In this document: piece after piece, positions 39,648 through 48,775 of the stretch
Layout: every line of letters starts with the position of its first letter
Position numbering within the stretch: the first letter of the stretch is position 1
NCBI GenBank assembly: GCA_017465155.1
Contig: JAFTWV010000016.1
Span: 22,744 to 86,743, forward strand
Origin: Clostridia bacterium
Lineage (GTDB): Bacteria; Bacillota; Clostridia; Christensenellales; Aristaeellaceae
Direction: 5' to 3'
Length of the DNA: 64,000 nucleotides
Translations under genes and position numbers: made by a program
Notes under the pieces: generated by a model
Database searches by the model: none
Told to the model about the DNA's origin: nothing
The model's input: the letters and a program-made list of their open reading frames with translations, nothing else

Positions 39648-41417
39648 TCAGTTCGCCTTCATGGCCTCCTGCTCCTGCTGAAGCTGCCACTTGATCGCAG
39701 CCTCGCCCAGAGACCAGTTGAGGCAGTCCTGCCAGCCGTAGCCCTTGCACTGGTTCTTCATGTTCATGACATGGAAGTTGAACTCGCCGTCATTCCGTGC
39801 ATAGATCGCCAGCCAGCTGTTGGTCGTGATCGCTTTGGCACACTGATCCCACTTGACCTTCAGCTCGTCGCTCTTGAGAGACTCGGAGTAGGGCAGGTCG
39901 GGCATGACGGTATACTTGTTGACCTTCTCGAAATACTGATCAACCAGAGACACGCCGGACCAATCGCGCCAATCCTGCTGGATCGGGTAGGACACAGCAG
40001 TCTGCACAGACACCCAGGTATCCTTGTTGAACGCCTCGCCGAGCTTGCCGTCGGGGTTGATCATGTCGCGGGCCAGGGTGGTGTTGTTGGCCTGCAGGCA
40101 GCCGTCGTTGAAGGTGCCAGACAGGGTGTAGGTCTTGCCGGTATAGGGAGAAGTCCACTCCACGCCGTTCAGGTCGGTCTTGGAGTCGGCGCTGGTCAGC
40201 AGACCCAGCTCGGTGAAGTACATGCCGCCCTGCTCATTGTAATCCCAGGTCAGACCGCGGGGGCCATACCACATGGTCATGGAGCCTTCGGGCGTCGCCA
40301 GGAAGTCGAGGATCGCCAGGCACAGCTCGGGATAGGCCGTGTAGTTGCCGACAGACCAGATGCGGCTGCCGCCCAGGGTGGACATGCCGTACACGATGGG
40401 GTTCGCCTCATCGGGTACGCGGGCATACATCATCTTGCCCTCATCGAGGTGCTTGGTGGTGTTGTAGGTCATGGAAGAAGCATAGTTGAAGATGCCCCAG
40501 AACACGCCGCCGTTCTTGACCTTCTCGCCCATCTGGTCGTAGGTCTGGGTCATGGAGTTGGGATCCAGCAGGTCTGCACGATACAGCTTGTTGAAGAACT
40601 TCAGCATCTCAATGTAGGGGCCGTTGTCCATCAGCGCATCGTAGAAATCGCCGGTGTTGGGGTCATACAGGCCAAAGCCCAGCTCGTCATAGCCATAGTA
40701 GGCAGTAGCCAGGGCCTTGACGTACATGACCATGTTGCCGTCCCAGTCAGGCCACAGGGAAGCAGCATAGGTCTCATTGCCGTTTTCGTCGGTGGGGCAG
40801 ATTTCCTTCATCTTCTTGAAGACCTCAATCAGGTCGTCAAGATTTTTGATCTCCGGGTAGCCCAGCTGAGAATACAGATCCCAGCGCAGATCCCAGGAGT
40901 ACATGAAGGACTTGTGGGCGCCCTCCTGCAGAGCAACGTCCATGCCGAAGCCATACAGCGTGTCGTTATTCTCGGACACCACGCGGTTGGTGTTCAGCGC
41001 GTCGCCGTAGTTGGCGAAGATGTAAGGAGCATAGGTCGCGCCCATGTCGTCCTCATCCCAGTCCAGCAGCATGTCCTTCTTGACAGCCTGCTTGTAATCC
41101 TCGCCATTGGCGCCCCAGACGACGATGTCGCCCAGATTGCCGTCGGCCATACGGGTCTCGTAGGTACCATCCTGATCAGGAATGATAACCACTTCAACGT
41201 TGAACAGATCCTTCAGGAGCGTTGCACTCCAGCCAGTCTGCAGGCCGTTGTAGTTGGCCAGCTGGCTGTAGATCTCAAGAGTGATGGTCTTGTCATCAAG
41301 GGGGTAGAATTCGTACAGGTCGCTGGTGACCTTGTAGTAGGGAATCTCCTCTGCCAGAGCAGAGAAGCAGCCCAGGGTCATGAGCAGCGCCAGCACCAGA
41401 GACAGGAACTTCTTCAT
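39648..41417 (-). CDS. Sugar ABC transporter extracellular solute-binding protein
   Basis: A 589-residue exported binding protein of the long LipO/LplA-like type that delivers oligosaccharides or glycoconjugates to LplB/LplC permeases. Signal peptide MKKFLSLVLALLMTLGCFSALA is followed by EEIPYYK; the Cys in TLGC lacks a good lipobox (Thr at -3), so release by signal peptidase I at ALA-EE is more likely than lipidation. The mature part alternates aromatic sugar-binding residues (DWDEDDMGATYAPYIFANYGD, LWPDWDGNMVMYVKALATAYYGYD). AAAGGAGA lies 7 bp before ATG 41417; an upstream start lacks this. It is the last gene of the four-gene operon. No ATPase is encoded here, so a shared MsmK-type ATPase is probably used. 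Confidence 0.92.
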   Translation of the reverse strand: MKKFLSLVLALLMTLGCFSALAEEIPYYKVTSDLYEFYPLDDKTITLEIYSQLANYNGLQTGWSATLLKDLFNVEVVIIPDQDGTYETRMADGNLGDIVVWGANGEDYKQAVKKDMLLDWDEDDMGATYAPYIFANYGDALNTNRVVSENNDTLYGFGMDVALQEGAHKSFMYSWDLRWDLYSQLGYPEIKNLDDLIEVFKKMKEICPTDENGNETYAASLWPDWDGNMVMYVKALATAYYGYDELGFGLYDPNTGDFYDALMDNGPYIEMLKFFNKLYRADLLDPNSMTQTYDQMGEKVKNGGVFWGIFNYASSMTYNTTKHLDEGKMMYARVPDEANPIVYGMSTLGGSRIWSVGNYTAYPELCLAILDFLATPEGSMTMWYGPRGLTWDYNEQGGMYFTELGLLTSADSKTDLNGVEWTSPYTGKTYTLSGTFNDGCLQANNTTLARDMINPDGKLGEAFNKDTWVSVQTAVSYPIQQDWRDWSGVSLVDQYFEKVNKYTVMPDLPYSESLKSDELKVKWDQCAKAITTNSWLAIYARNDGEFNFHVMNMKNQCKGYGWQDCLNWSLGEAAIKWQLQQEQEAMKAN

Positions 41418-41521
41418 GTTGGGGTCTCCTTTCATATTTTAATGGCATCCGACCATTAGGTAACGATATCGTCTGCCCGGGTTGGCGGTTTCAGAGCCGC
41501 CTCGCCGGGAGGATCCCCGGC

Positions 41522-42439
41522 TTATCCCTTGACAGCGCCGAGCATAATGCCCTTCACGAAGAAGCGCTGCATGAAGGGGTAAACCAGCAGAATCGGGATG
41601 ATGGAAACCATCGAAACGGTGTACTTGATCACGCGGGAGGACAGCATGTTGTCCGCCTGTGCCTGAGACAGCGTGCCGGAGCCGGAGACCAGCGCCGCCA
41701 GATTGGAGGACTGGTTCAGGTACACATACAGACGATGCTGCAGCGTGTACATCTCGGGCTTGGAGCTCATCAGCAGCAGGGAGTCCTGGAAGGAGTTCCA
41801 GTTGCCCACCGCACCGAAGATGGAGATGGTCGCCAGAATCGGCACAGACAGCGGCAGGATAATTTTGAGGAACACCGTGGGCGTGTTCGCGCCGTCGATG
41901 ACCGCAGATTCCTCCAGCGATGCAGGGATGCTCTCGATGTAGGTTTTCACCAGGATGATGTTGTAGGGCGCGATCATGCCGGGAATGATGTAGGCCAGGA
42001 AATTGTTCGTCAGGCCCAGCATCAGCATGTTCATATACCACGGAATCAGACCGGCGTTGAAATACATGGTGATCACCAGCGCGCGGTACATGAAGGAGCG
42101 CTTCCACATCTTCTGCTTCGTAACCAGATAGCCCGCCCATGCAGACACAATCACCATCAGCGCCGTGCCGATAATGGTACGCGCGATTGTTACCACAACA
42201 GAGGAGCCGAGGTCTGCCACATCCTTCAGAGCAATGTAGTTCTTCAGGTGCAGACCGATGGGATAGAAGTTGACATGGCCCGCCGTCACAGCATCATTAT
42301 TGGAGATCGTGTTGATCAGCAGGTAATAGAACGGAAACACGCACAGGAGCGTAAACGCGCCGAAGAAGATGTACAGCAGCGAATCAAAGATGATATCGCC
42401 CGGCGTACGGGTAATGTGATTGCGAACTTTCTTGCTCAT
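41522..42439 (-). CDS. Sugar ABC transporter permease, LplC type
   Basis: A 305-residue inner permease of the MalG/LplC family with six membrane segments (about 20-43, 80-105, 118-140, 149-170, 190-215, 270-290). The EAA loop that docks the ATPase is EESAVIDGANTPTVFLKIILPLS (residues about 186-208). ISNNDAVTAGHVNFYPIGLHLKNY in the first outer loop is typical of LplC partners of long binding proteins. A ribosome site GAGGTCGATGAG precedes the ATG. It follows the LplB-like permease by 15 bp and precedes the binding protein by about 100 bp. Confidence 0.94.
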   Translation of the reverse strand: MSKKVRNHITRTPGDIIFDSLLYIFFGAFTLLCVFPFYYLLINTISNNDAVTAGHVNFYPIGLHLKNYIALKDVADLGSSVVVTIARTIIGTALMVIVSAWAGYLVTKQKMWKRSFMYRALVITMYFNAGLIPWYMNMLMLGLTNNFLAYIIPGMIAPYNIILVKTYIESIPASLEESAVIDGANTPTVFLKIILPLSVPILATISIFGAVGNWNSFQDSLLLMSSKPEMYTLQHRLYVYLNQSSNLAALVSGSGTLSQAQADNMLSSRVIKYTVSMVSIIPILLVYPFMQRFFVKGIMLGAVKG

Positions 42440-42454
42440 CTCTCATCGACCTCC

Positions 42455-43939
42455 TTAAATGATGCTCTCGCCGCGGACAGCCTTGGAGATGCCATTCGCG
42501 CCAAACAGCAGCGTAACGCCGATGAGGGACTTGAACACGCCCACAACCGTCGAGATCGGGATCAGGCCGGACTTGATGCCGATGTTATACACATACAGGT
42601 CCAGCACCTCGATCATGCTCTTGTTGATGGGATTCTCAAACACAAGGTACTGATCCATACCATTGGACAGCATGCCCGCCACGCTCATCAGCAGCATGAC
42701 CATGTAGGTGGGCATCAGACCGGGAATGGTGATGTGACGGATGCACTGGAAGCGGTTCGCGCCGTCAACCTTTGCAGCCTCGTACAGCTGCTGATCAATG
42801 CCCGCGATACCCGCGATGTAAACGATGGCGCTCCAGCCAAGGCCCTTCCATGTGCCCCACAGCAGCATTTTCACCCAGATCCAGTCCGCGCTGGCGAGAT
42901 AGTCGGTGTTTGCACCGGTTACACCCATCACGTTGCGCAGGAAGGAGTTGACAAAACCGTCCGTGGAGAAAATGGCGAAGGCGATCGCATACACCAGAAC
43001 CCACGAAATAAAGTTCGGGATGGTGGTCAGGGTCTGCACCAGGCGCTGGAATTTGGAGGAACGCACCTCCGCCAGCAGCACGGCAAACGCGATGGGCAGC
43101 CAGCTGGTCGCAATACCCAGACCAGACATGATCAGCGTATTGCGCAGCACGCGAATCAGGTCGTTGCGGGTCGCTTCATTTTCAAACAGGTAGGTGAACC
43201 ACTTCAGGCCTACGAAGTTTTCCATCGTCAGCGAATCGCCGATCTTGTAATCGAAGAAGGCAAAGCGCCAGCCGTAGATGGGCAGGTAGCAGAAAATGAA
43301 GGTCAGCAGCAGCACAGGCAGGAAGAGCAGGAAGAGACGGAATTTCTCATCCATTTCCATCTTTTCCTCGCGCTCCTTGGGCAGCGTAAGCCACGCGAGC
43401 AGCGTCGTCAGGAACACCAGCACCGCTGCCACGCCAAATACCTGCAGGCCCATGGGCAGCGCCGGCTGAATGCGCTTGAACGCAGAGGCACTGGCCGCAG
43501 CAGCGGCTTCCAGCAGCGTATACGCATGATGAATCAGCACCAGACCGCCGACAATTGCCGCAGCGCCCAGCATCGGCAGCAGCAGACCCACGCGCTTCAT
43601 GCGGTTGTTGCCCAGCGACATGCAGGCGCCGCCGCAGTTGAGCAGGATGCCGAGAACCACGATTGCCGCACCCGCCATCAGCAGGTAGAAGTTCATCGGC
43701 TCCACCATGCCGCGGCGCAGAGGATAGGCCATCTGGTTGGTGATGGTCTCATAGGAAATCGCCGTGGTGAACAGCGATGCATTCTCATTGATCAGTGTGG
43801 AAATACGGCCCGGATTGAGCACCGGGAAAAACACCATCATTCCCGTGATGGTAATCACAAAACGCGTAAGCCACATCAGTACCTTGTTCAGGGAGCTTCC
43901 TTTGATCTCCACTCCCTGCGGAATTGCATTTGCTTGCAT
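42455..43939 (-). CDS. Sugar ABC transporter permease, LplB type, with an extra four-helix N-terminal domain
   Basis: A 494-residue permease. The last 295 residues (from about 199) are a standard LplB-like permease, with LFLLFLPVLLLTFIFCYLPIYGWRFAFFDYK as first helix and the EAA loop YEAAKVDGANRFQCI (386-400). The first 195 residues are unusual: four more membrane segments (about 20-41, 83-105, 116-138 and 162-186) and a charged hinge KEREEKMEMDEKF. LplB homologues are normally close to 300 residues, so this looks like a fused membrane module of unknown role. It lies second in the operon after the secreted repeat protein. No internal ribosome site at the hinge was obvious, so one protein is likely. 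Confidence 0.9.
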   Translation of the reverse strand: MQANAIPQGVEIKGSSLNKVLMWLTRFVITITGMMVFFPVLNPGRISTLINENASLFTTAISYETITNQMAYPLRRGMVEPMNFYLLMAGAAIVVLGILLNCGGACMSLGNNRMKRVGLLLPMLGAAAIVGGLVLIHHAYTLLEAAAAASASAFKRIQPALPMGLQVFGVAAVLVFLTTLLAWLTLPKEREEKMEMDEKFRLFLLFLPVLLLTFIFCYLPIYGWRFAFFDYKIGDSLTMENFVGLKWFTYLFENEATRNDLIRVLRNTLIMSGLGIATSWLPIAFAVLLAEVRSSKFQRLVQTLTTIPNFISWVLVYAIAFAIFSTDGFVNSFLRNVMGVTGANTDYLASADWIWVKMLLWGTWKGLGWSAIVYIAGIAGIDQQLYEAAKVDGANRFQCIRHITIPGLMPTYMVMLLMSVAGMLSNGMDQYLVFENPINKSMIEVLDLYVYNIGIKSGLIPISTVVGVFKSLIGVTLLFGANGISKAVRGESII

Positions 43940-44133
43940 AACGTCCCCTCAATTCTATGCGCAGGATTGCGCCTGGCATCAGGATGTGGGTGCGCTGATG
44001 AAATAACGGTTTGCAGCTGCTGTACCGCATCATCTCATCAGCACACCCGGACGCAGACAGAGGTTCTGTCGCGGATGGTACCGCTGCCGCCCGCACGCGC
44101 AGGCAGCGCTCTGGTATTGAAGAAAGAGCACCC

Positions 44134-44164
44134 GCGGCGCTCCCCGGCCGAAGCAGGAGAGCGC
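44134..44164 (-). terminator. Intercistronic hairpin (possible attenuator) in the ABC operon
   Basis: GGCGCTC and GAGCGCC pair with an inner CC/GG around a CTTCGG-rich loop, followed downstream by CTCTTTCTTC. It lies 20 bp past the stop of the secreted repeat protein and could lower expression of the permeases relative to it, or protect the 5' message from decay. Confidence 0.5.
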
Positions 44165-44185
44165 CGTGGGCATTGGTTTCAACAA

Positions 44186-46225
44186 TTAGTCAGCCAGACC
44201 GGACACGGTGAAGGTGAAGGTCACTGCCGTGTTGGGGCCGGGCATGTAGCCGAAGGCAGGCTCGATCTTGTTGTACTCGTCGCGCACAACGATGGTCACG
44301 TAGTCGCCGTCGGTGACAACCGTGAGGCCTTCCTGCGTCTTGCCGTCGCCGATCTTGACCTTGCAGTCAGAGATGGTCACATGGCCATCCGCAACCAGCT
44401 TGGAGGGGATGTCGGTGGTGACGCGGAGGAAGCGCAGCAGGGTATCCTCGCCGAAGCCATGATCGCCGGTGGTCATGGTAACGGTGTAGGTGCCGTTGCC
44501 GGTGATGGCAGCGTCCACGAAGGTTCCGCCGTAATCAACCGCATTGCTCTCGGCGTCCCAGCCGGTCAGGCGATTGAAGTAGTCGGGATAATCAACGCTG
44601 TCACGGCCGTAGGTGGGCTCGTACCAGTCGTTACGGAAGATATAGCTCTCGGACTGGACAGCAACGTAAGCGTTGTAGTCAGCAGCCAGCGCAGCCTTCA
44701 GCTCTTCCTCGGTCATGGCGGGCTCTTCGGCCACAGCGGGCTCACCGTAGATGTAGTTGAAGGTCACTTCCAGAGAGGAAACATTGGACAGGGCTTCCAG
44801 AGCAGCGATCATCGTGGTCGCACCCTCCAGGTCGCCATCGTGACGGCGGGCCTGCGCGGGCAGCTCGGTCACCCAGGTATTCCAGATGTTGACACGGGTG
44901 GTGACGTTCTCGTCAGTGGTGGTGAAGTCCTTGGTGATCTCGATGGATTCACCGTTGACCTTCACGTCAGTCACGTCCATGAAGTAGCCGGGGAAGGTCA
45001 GCTCGCCCTTGGCGATACCGACAGCCAGGAAGGCGAAGCTGGTCACAGGCTCAGCGAAGTCAACCTTCACAGAGTAGGTGCCGGGGCCCTCGATGGTCAC
45101 AGTGTTGTTTTCGGCATACTCGCCGGGATTCCAGGCAGACACAGCCCAGGTCTCGTCAGCGAACATCAGGAACGCCTTGTCGGCCTTGGGAAGCAGGGTG
45201 AAGTCGATCTCGATGGTCTTGACCTCAGCCAGCAGAGCAGGATCAATGATGACAGGAGCAGCGCCCTCGGTGGTGCCGTCCCAGGAACGGACAGAAGCAT
45301 CCGTGGGAACCTCGCTCACCCAGGCGTTGTAGACGTTCATACGGGTCTCGACGCCGTCGTCAGAAGAGGTATAGCCCTTGCTGAACTCGATGGCCTCGCC
45401 GTTGACACGGATGGCGTTGATCTTGATCTGAGCGCCGGGGAAGAGGTTCTCGCCCTTCTTGATGCCCAGAGCCGTAAAGGCGATGCCGTTGGCAACGCCG
45501 GCCTCGGTGGTGGTGAAGTCCAGGCCGACAGTGTAGTCGCCAGCGCCGGTCACCACAGCATTGGTCGCGGTCACGCCGCCGTAGGCATTGCCGTCCAGCC
45601 AGTACTGCTGAGCCCAGGAGGAGTCAGCATACATGATGTACGCAGTGTCGATGCCCTGCTTGATGAAGCTGAAGTCAACCTCGAAGGTCTGCACAGACGC
45701 GAAATCGGCGACGTCAACCATACGGGCGGTTGCATCCGCGATGTTGCCGTCGAAGGAACGGGCGTCCGCGGGCAGCTCAGTAACCCACTCGTTGTAGATG
45801 TTCATGCGGGTCACGACCTGGTCGTCAGAAGAGGTGTAGCCCTTCTGGAACGCGATCGGAGCGCCGTTGACGCGGATCTCGTTGATCTTGATCTTCCAGC
45901 CGGGGAAGTTGCCTTCGCCCTCGGAGATGCCCAGCGCCGTGAAGGCCAGGCCAGCAGCAGCGCCGTCAGCAGTGCCGGTGAAATCCAGACCGACGGTGTA
46001 GTCACCCTCGCCAGTGATCTTGGCTTCGGTAACCTTGATGCCCTCGGGCTGCTCGCCGGGATTCCAGATCTGGTTGACCCATGCGCCGTCAGCATACATC
46101 AGGAACGCAGTGGAAGTCACCGCATCCGCCGCAGGAGACGGAACAGCCTCTGCCATGGCAGGCACAACGCCCAGCAGCATGCACAGAGCCATCACCAGCG
46201 AAATGAGCTTGGTAACGTTCTTCAT
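44186..46225 (-). CDS. Secreted multi-repeat beta-sandwich protein, first gene of the sugar ABC operon
   Basis: A 679-residue exported protein that I do not recognise. Signal peptide MKNVTKLISLVMALCMLLGVVPAMA. Three tandem repeats of about 145 residues follow (about 40-187, 196-345, 351-492), each with A-[FY]-[IL]-M-[YF]-A-D-x2-W at the start, an F-P-G in the centre and R-[MV]-N-[IV]-[YW]-N-x-W-V near the end; the copies are about half identical by eye. A more divergent fourth unit (520-679) ends in GPNTAVTFTFTVSGLAD. Strand-rich sequence with conserved Trp/Tyr suggests carbohydrate-binding modules. Its leading place before LplB, LplC and a binding protein suggests it captures or presents glycan. 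Function is inferred only. GGAGG lies 8 bp before the ATG. Confidence 0.85.
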   Translation of the reverse strand: MKNVTKLISLVMALCMLLGVVPAMAEAVPSPAADAVTSTAFLMYADGAWVNQIWNPGEQPEGIKVTEAKITGEGDYTVGLDFTGTADGAAAGLAFTALGISEGEGNFPGWKIKINEIRVNGAPIAFQKGYTSSDDQVVTRMNIYNEWVTELPADARSFDGNIADATARMVDVADFASVQTFEVDFSFIKQGIDTAYIMYADSSWAQQYWLDGNAYGGVTATNAVVTGAGDYTVGLDFTTTEAGVANGIAFTALGIKKGENLFPGAQIKINAIRVNGEAIEFSKGYTSSDDGVETRMNVYNAWVSEVPTDASVRSWDGTTEGAAPVIIDPALLAEVKTIEIDFTLLPKADKAFLMFADETWAVSAWNPGEYAENNTVTIEGPGTYSVKVDFAEPVTSFAFLAVGIAKGELTFPGYFMDVTDVKVNGESIEITKDFTTTDENVTTRVNIWNTWVTELPAQARRHDGDLEGATTMIAALEALSNVSSLEVTFNYIYGEPAVAEEPAMTEEELKAALAADYNAYVAVQSESYIFRNDWYEPTYGRDSVDYPDYFNRLTGWDAESNAVDYGGTFVDAAITGNGTYTVTMTTGDHGFGEDTLLRFLRVTTDIPSKLVADGHVTISDCKVKIGDGKTQEGLTVVTDGDYVTIVVRDEYNKIEPAFGYMPGPNTAVTFTFTVSGLAD

Positions 46226-46266
46226 TGGTTATTCCTCCTTACATATTGGCCGCAGGTATGCATCCC

Positions 46267-46278
46267 GTAAACGTTTGC
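46267..46278 (-). promoter_or_regulatory. LacI/CcpA-like operator in the ABC operon leader
   Basis: GTAAACGTTTGC contains the 8-bp palindrome AAACGTTT. It lies about 45 bp downstream of the -10 box, a typical roadblock position. A related GTAAACGTTAC occurs upstream at 46429-46439. Confidence 0.55.
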
Positions 46279-46322
46279 GCTGCGGGATAAACTCCACCTT
46301 ATTGCGGCCCGGTGTATTTACT

Positions 46323-46351
46323 ATGATATACGTTTTATCATGGCTTGTCAA
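46323..46351 (-). promoter_or_regulatory. Promoter of the sugar ABC operon
   Basis: TTGACA (46346-46351), 17 bp, TATCAT (46323-46328) on the minus strand. The DNA from 46352 to 46540 holds a GGTGCA/TGCACC inverted repeat (46391-46417) and no gene. Confidence 0.88.
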
Positions 46352-46550
46352 GCATTTCAGCCGTTTCTTACCGCCATTCTCCCTGAATTGGGTGCAGTAA
46401 TTTGTTCAACTTGCACCATCCTCAACTTGTAAACGTTACCAGTACTGATATATCGGGATTTGCCGTTCCTTCTCCCGCCGCAGATGCACCGTCTGACACG
46501 TACCGGCAACGTTTCCAGTGCCTCCCTTTGTACAAAAAAAGAACAAAAAA

Positions 46551-46573
46551 CGGAGGCCGTACCACGACCTCCG
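46551..46573 (-). terminator. Terminator of the methionine/amidohydrolase operon
   Basis: CGGAGG-CGT and ACG-CCTCCG pair on the minus strand, followed by TTTTTTGTTC. Confidence 0.92.
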
Positions 46574-46603
46574 CGGTCCTCCAAACAGGACGCTGCGCCT
46601 TTT

Positions 46604-47758
46604 TTACAGTACCGGTTCACCGTTGACGAACACCTGCCTGGCCCGGGCCTGAATGTCCCGAAGCGGATGACCGTCGAACACAACAACGTCCGCATCCTTG
46701 CCGACTTCCAGCGAGCCGACACGATCCGCAATACCCGCAACCTTCGCAGGATTGATGGTAATCGCCCGCCAAGCTGCATCCTCATCCAGTCCCTCACGGA
46801 CAGCAAGGCCGGCGCACAGGGGGAGATAGTTCAGCGGGATGACCGGCGCATCCGTAATGATACAGACTTCCAGCCCGGCCCTGTTGAGGATGCCAGGGGT
46901 CTCAAAGGACTTCTCCTTCAGCTCAAACTTGCTCTTGGAACCGAAGCTCGGGCCCACCAGCACCGGCTTGCCTGCCTCCACCAGCTGTTCCACAATCAGG
47001 TGCCCCTCCGTCACATGATCGAGGGTGACATCCACATCGAACTCACGGCATACGCGCAGCACAGTCAGGATATCATCCGCGCGATGAGCATGGGCCTTGA
47101 GGGGAATCTCCTTGCGGATGACAGGCAGCATCGCCTCCATCTGGAAATCGAAGGGAAGCGCCTTGCCCTCCGCTTTAGCCGCATCAACATCGGCGGCATA
47201 CTTCTTCGCCTTGGCGAGGGTGCCGCGCAGCATGGCGGCAATGGCCATGCGTGTCACGGGAGCCTTCTTGCCCTGCTGTCCGTAGCAGCCCTTAGGGTTT
47301 TCACCCATGGCAATCTTCATCGCAACAGCTTCCCGGAGGATCATGTCATCCACGTTGCTGCCGTGGAGCTTGATGGCGCAGAAGGTACCGCCAATCACAT
47401 TAGCAGAGCCGGGACCAGTCACAGCGGTGGTCACGCCGCCGGACAGCGCAATGCGGAAGGATTCGTCACGAGGATTGATCGCATCGATGGCGCGCATTTC
47501 AGGCGTAATGGGGCTGGAAACCTCATTGTAGTCCGCGCCCTCCCAGCGGACAGCCTCCTCGTGCAATCCGATATGGGTGTGCGCATCGATAAAGCCCGGC
47601 GTCACCAGACAGCCCTGCGCATCGTAGACGTCACAGCCCGCAGGAGCATCCACCATTTCGCCCATGGCAATGATCCTGCGGCCGTCAATGAGCAGCTGGC
47701 CGCAGGGAATATCCGGCGCAGTAATGGGCTTGAGGTGTGCGTTCCTGATCAGCAGCAT
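46604..47758 (-). CDS. Amidohydrolase (imidazolonepropionase-like metal hydrolase)
   Basis: A 384-residue cytoplasmic amidohydrolase. The N-terminal beta cap leads to TPGFIDAHTHIGLHEE (about 53-68) with the HxH metal pair; further ligands lie in PLKAHAHRADDI and VTLDHVTEGHL, and IITDAPVIPL holds the catalytic Asp. INPAKVAGIADRVGSLEVGKDADVVVFDGHPL is the standard C-terminal return to the cap. Substrate is not evident; imidazolone, dipeptide or lactam hydrolysis are all known in relatives. It is the last gene of the methionine operon, 14 bp after metA, yet has no known place in methionine synthesis. Confidence 0.9.
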   Translation of the reverse strand: MLLIRNAHLKPITAPDIPCGQLLIDGRRIIAMGEMVDAPAGCDVYDAQGCLVTPGFIDAHTHIGLHEEAVRWEGADYNEVSSPITPEMRAIDAINPRDESFRIALSGGVTTAVTGPGSANVIGGTFCAIKLHGSNVDDMILREAVAMKIAMGENPKGCYGQQGKKAPVTRMAIAAMLRGTLAKAKKYAADVDAAKAEGKALPFDFQMEAMLPVIRKEIPLKAHAHRADDILTVLRVCREFDVDVTLDHVTEGHLIVEQLVEAGKPVLVGPSFGSKSKFELKEKSFETPGILNRAGLEVCIITDAPVIPLNYLPLCAGLAVREGLDEDAAWRAITINPAKVAGIADRVGSLEVGKDADVVVFDGHPLRDIQARARQVFVNGEPVL

Positions 47759-47772
47759 GGGAGTTCCTCCTC

Positions 47773-48726
47773 TCAGCGATTGGGATTCATATGATCGTCC
47801 ATCAGCACCAGACCAACCTTGTTGAGGTCATAGGGCGTGGCCTGATAGACAAAGTAGTTCAGCCAGTTGCAGTACAGCAGGTTCGCGCTGGAACGCCATG
47901 TGCAGACGGGCTCCTTCGTATCATCATCATCGGGGAAATAGTTGACGGGCACGTCCGGGTTGATGCCGGCCTTCACGTCGCGGGTGTATTCGTTCAGCAG
48001 CGTGTCCGCGTCATACTCGGAATGACCGGTAATGAACACCTGCCTCCCACCGTGGGTGGAGATGGCGTAAACGCCTGCCTCATCGGATTCCGCGAGGATC
48101 TTAAGCTCCGGCACCTTGAGGATATCAGCCTTGTCCACCGTGGTATAGCGGGACTGGGGCACCATGAAGGTATCATCGAAGCCGCGGAAGAGGATGGAGC
48201 CCTTGTGGGTCACGCGGTGACGGTACACGCCGGAGAGCTTCCTGGGCAGCTGCTTCTTCTGGATGCCCCAGTGGTAATACAGGCCAGCCTGTGCGCCCCA
48301 GCAGATATGGAACGTGCTGGTGACATGGGTCTTCGTCCACTCAAAGATGGTGCACAGCTCCTCCCAGTAGTCAACCTCCTCAAAGGGCAGCTGCTCCACC
48401 GGCGCACCGGTAATGACCATGCCGTCATAGGTGTTGCCGCAAACCTGATCGAAGGTCTTGTAGAAGGCCAGCATGTGCTCGGCAGAGGTATTCTTGCTGA
48501 CATGGTCGCGAACCATCAGCAGATCCAGCTCCACCTGCAGGGGCGTGTTGCCCAGCAGACGCGCCAGCTGGGTTTCCGTAGCGATTTTGGTGGGCATCAG
48601 GTTCAGCAGCAGAATCTTCAGCGGGCGGATATCCTGCGTCGATGCACGCTGCGTAGTCATGACAAAGATGTTCTCGCCCCGCAGCTTCGAAGTTGCGGGA
48701 AGGTCGTTGGGAATCTTGATGGGCAT
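47773..48726 (-). CDS. metA: Homoserine O-acetyltransferase, MetA family
   Basis: A 317-residue enzyme that acylates homoserine, committing it to methionine. Cys142 in ICWGAQAG is the nucleophile, with His235 and Glu237 in GHSEYD completing the triad; the numbering coincides with studied MetA proteins. Residue 111 is Glu ([10 protein letters not shown]), the known marker for acetyl-CoA rather than succinyl-CoA use, so I call acetyltransferase. The ATG at 48726 is chosen because GAGG would abut an upstream GTG. It lies between metH and the amidohydrolase gene. Confidence 0.94.
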   Translation of the reverse strand: MPIKIPNDLPATSKLRGENIFVMTTQRASTQDIRPLKILLLNLMPTKIATETQLARLLGNTPLQVELDLLMVRDHVSKNTSAEHMLAFYKTFDQVCGNTYDGMVITGAPVEQLPFEEVDYWEELCTIFEWTKTHVTSTFHICWGAQAGLYYHWGIQKKQLPRKLSGVYRHRVTHKGSILFRGFDDTFMVPQSRYTTVDKADILKVPELKILAESDEAGVYAISTHGGRQVFITGHSEYDADTLLNEYTRDVKAGINPDVPVNYFPDDDDTKEPVCTWRSSANLLYCNWLNYFVYQATPYDLNKVGLVLMDDHMNPNR

Positions 48727-48775
48727 TGCGTTCACCTCATAATGTCATCAGGAGATATATATCATTTCGCCGCAT

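Noticed and set aside
41735-46270. An open frame of about 1500 codons on the plus strand, opposite the ABC operon
   Set aside because: It mirrors third-position G/C bias of the minus-strand genes, has no ribosome site, low-complexity His/Gln/Val-rich content and no domain. The opposite strand has clear proteins.
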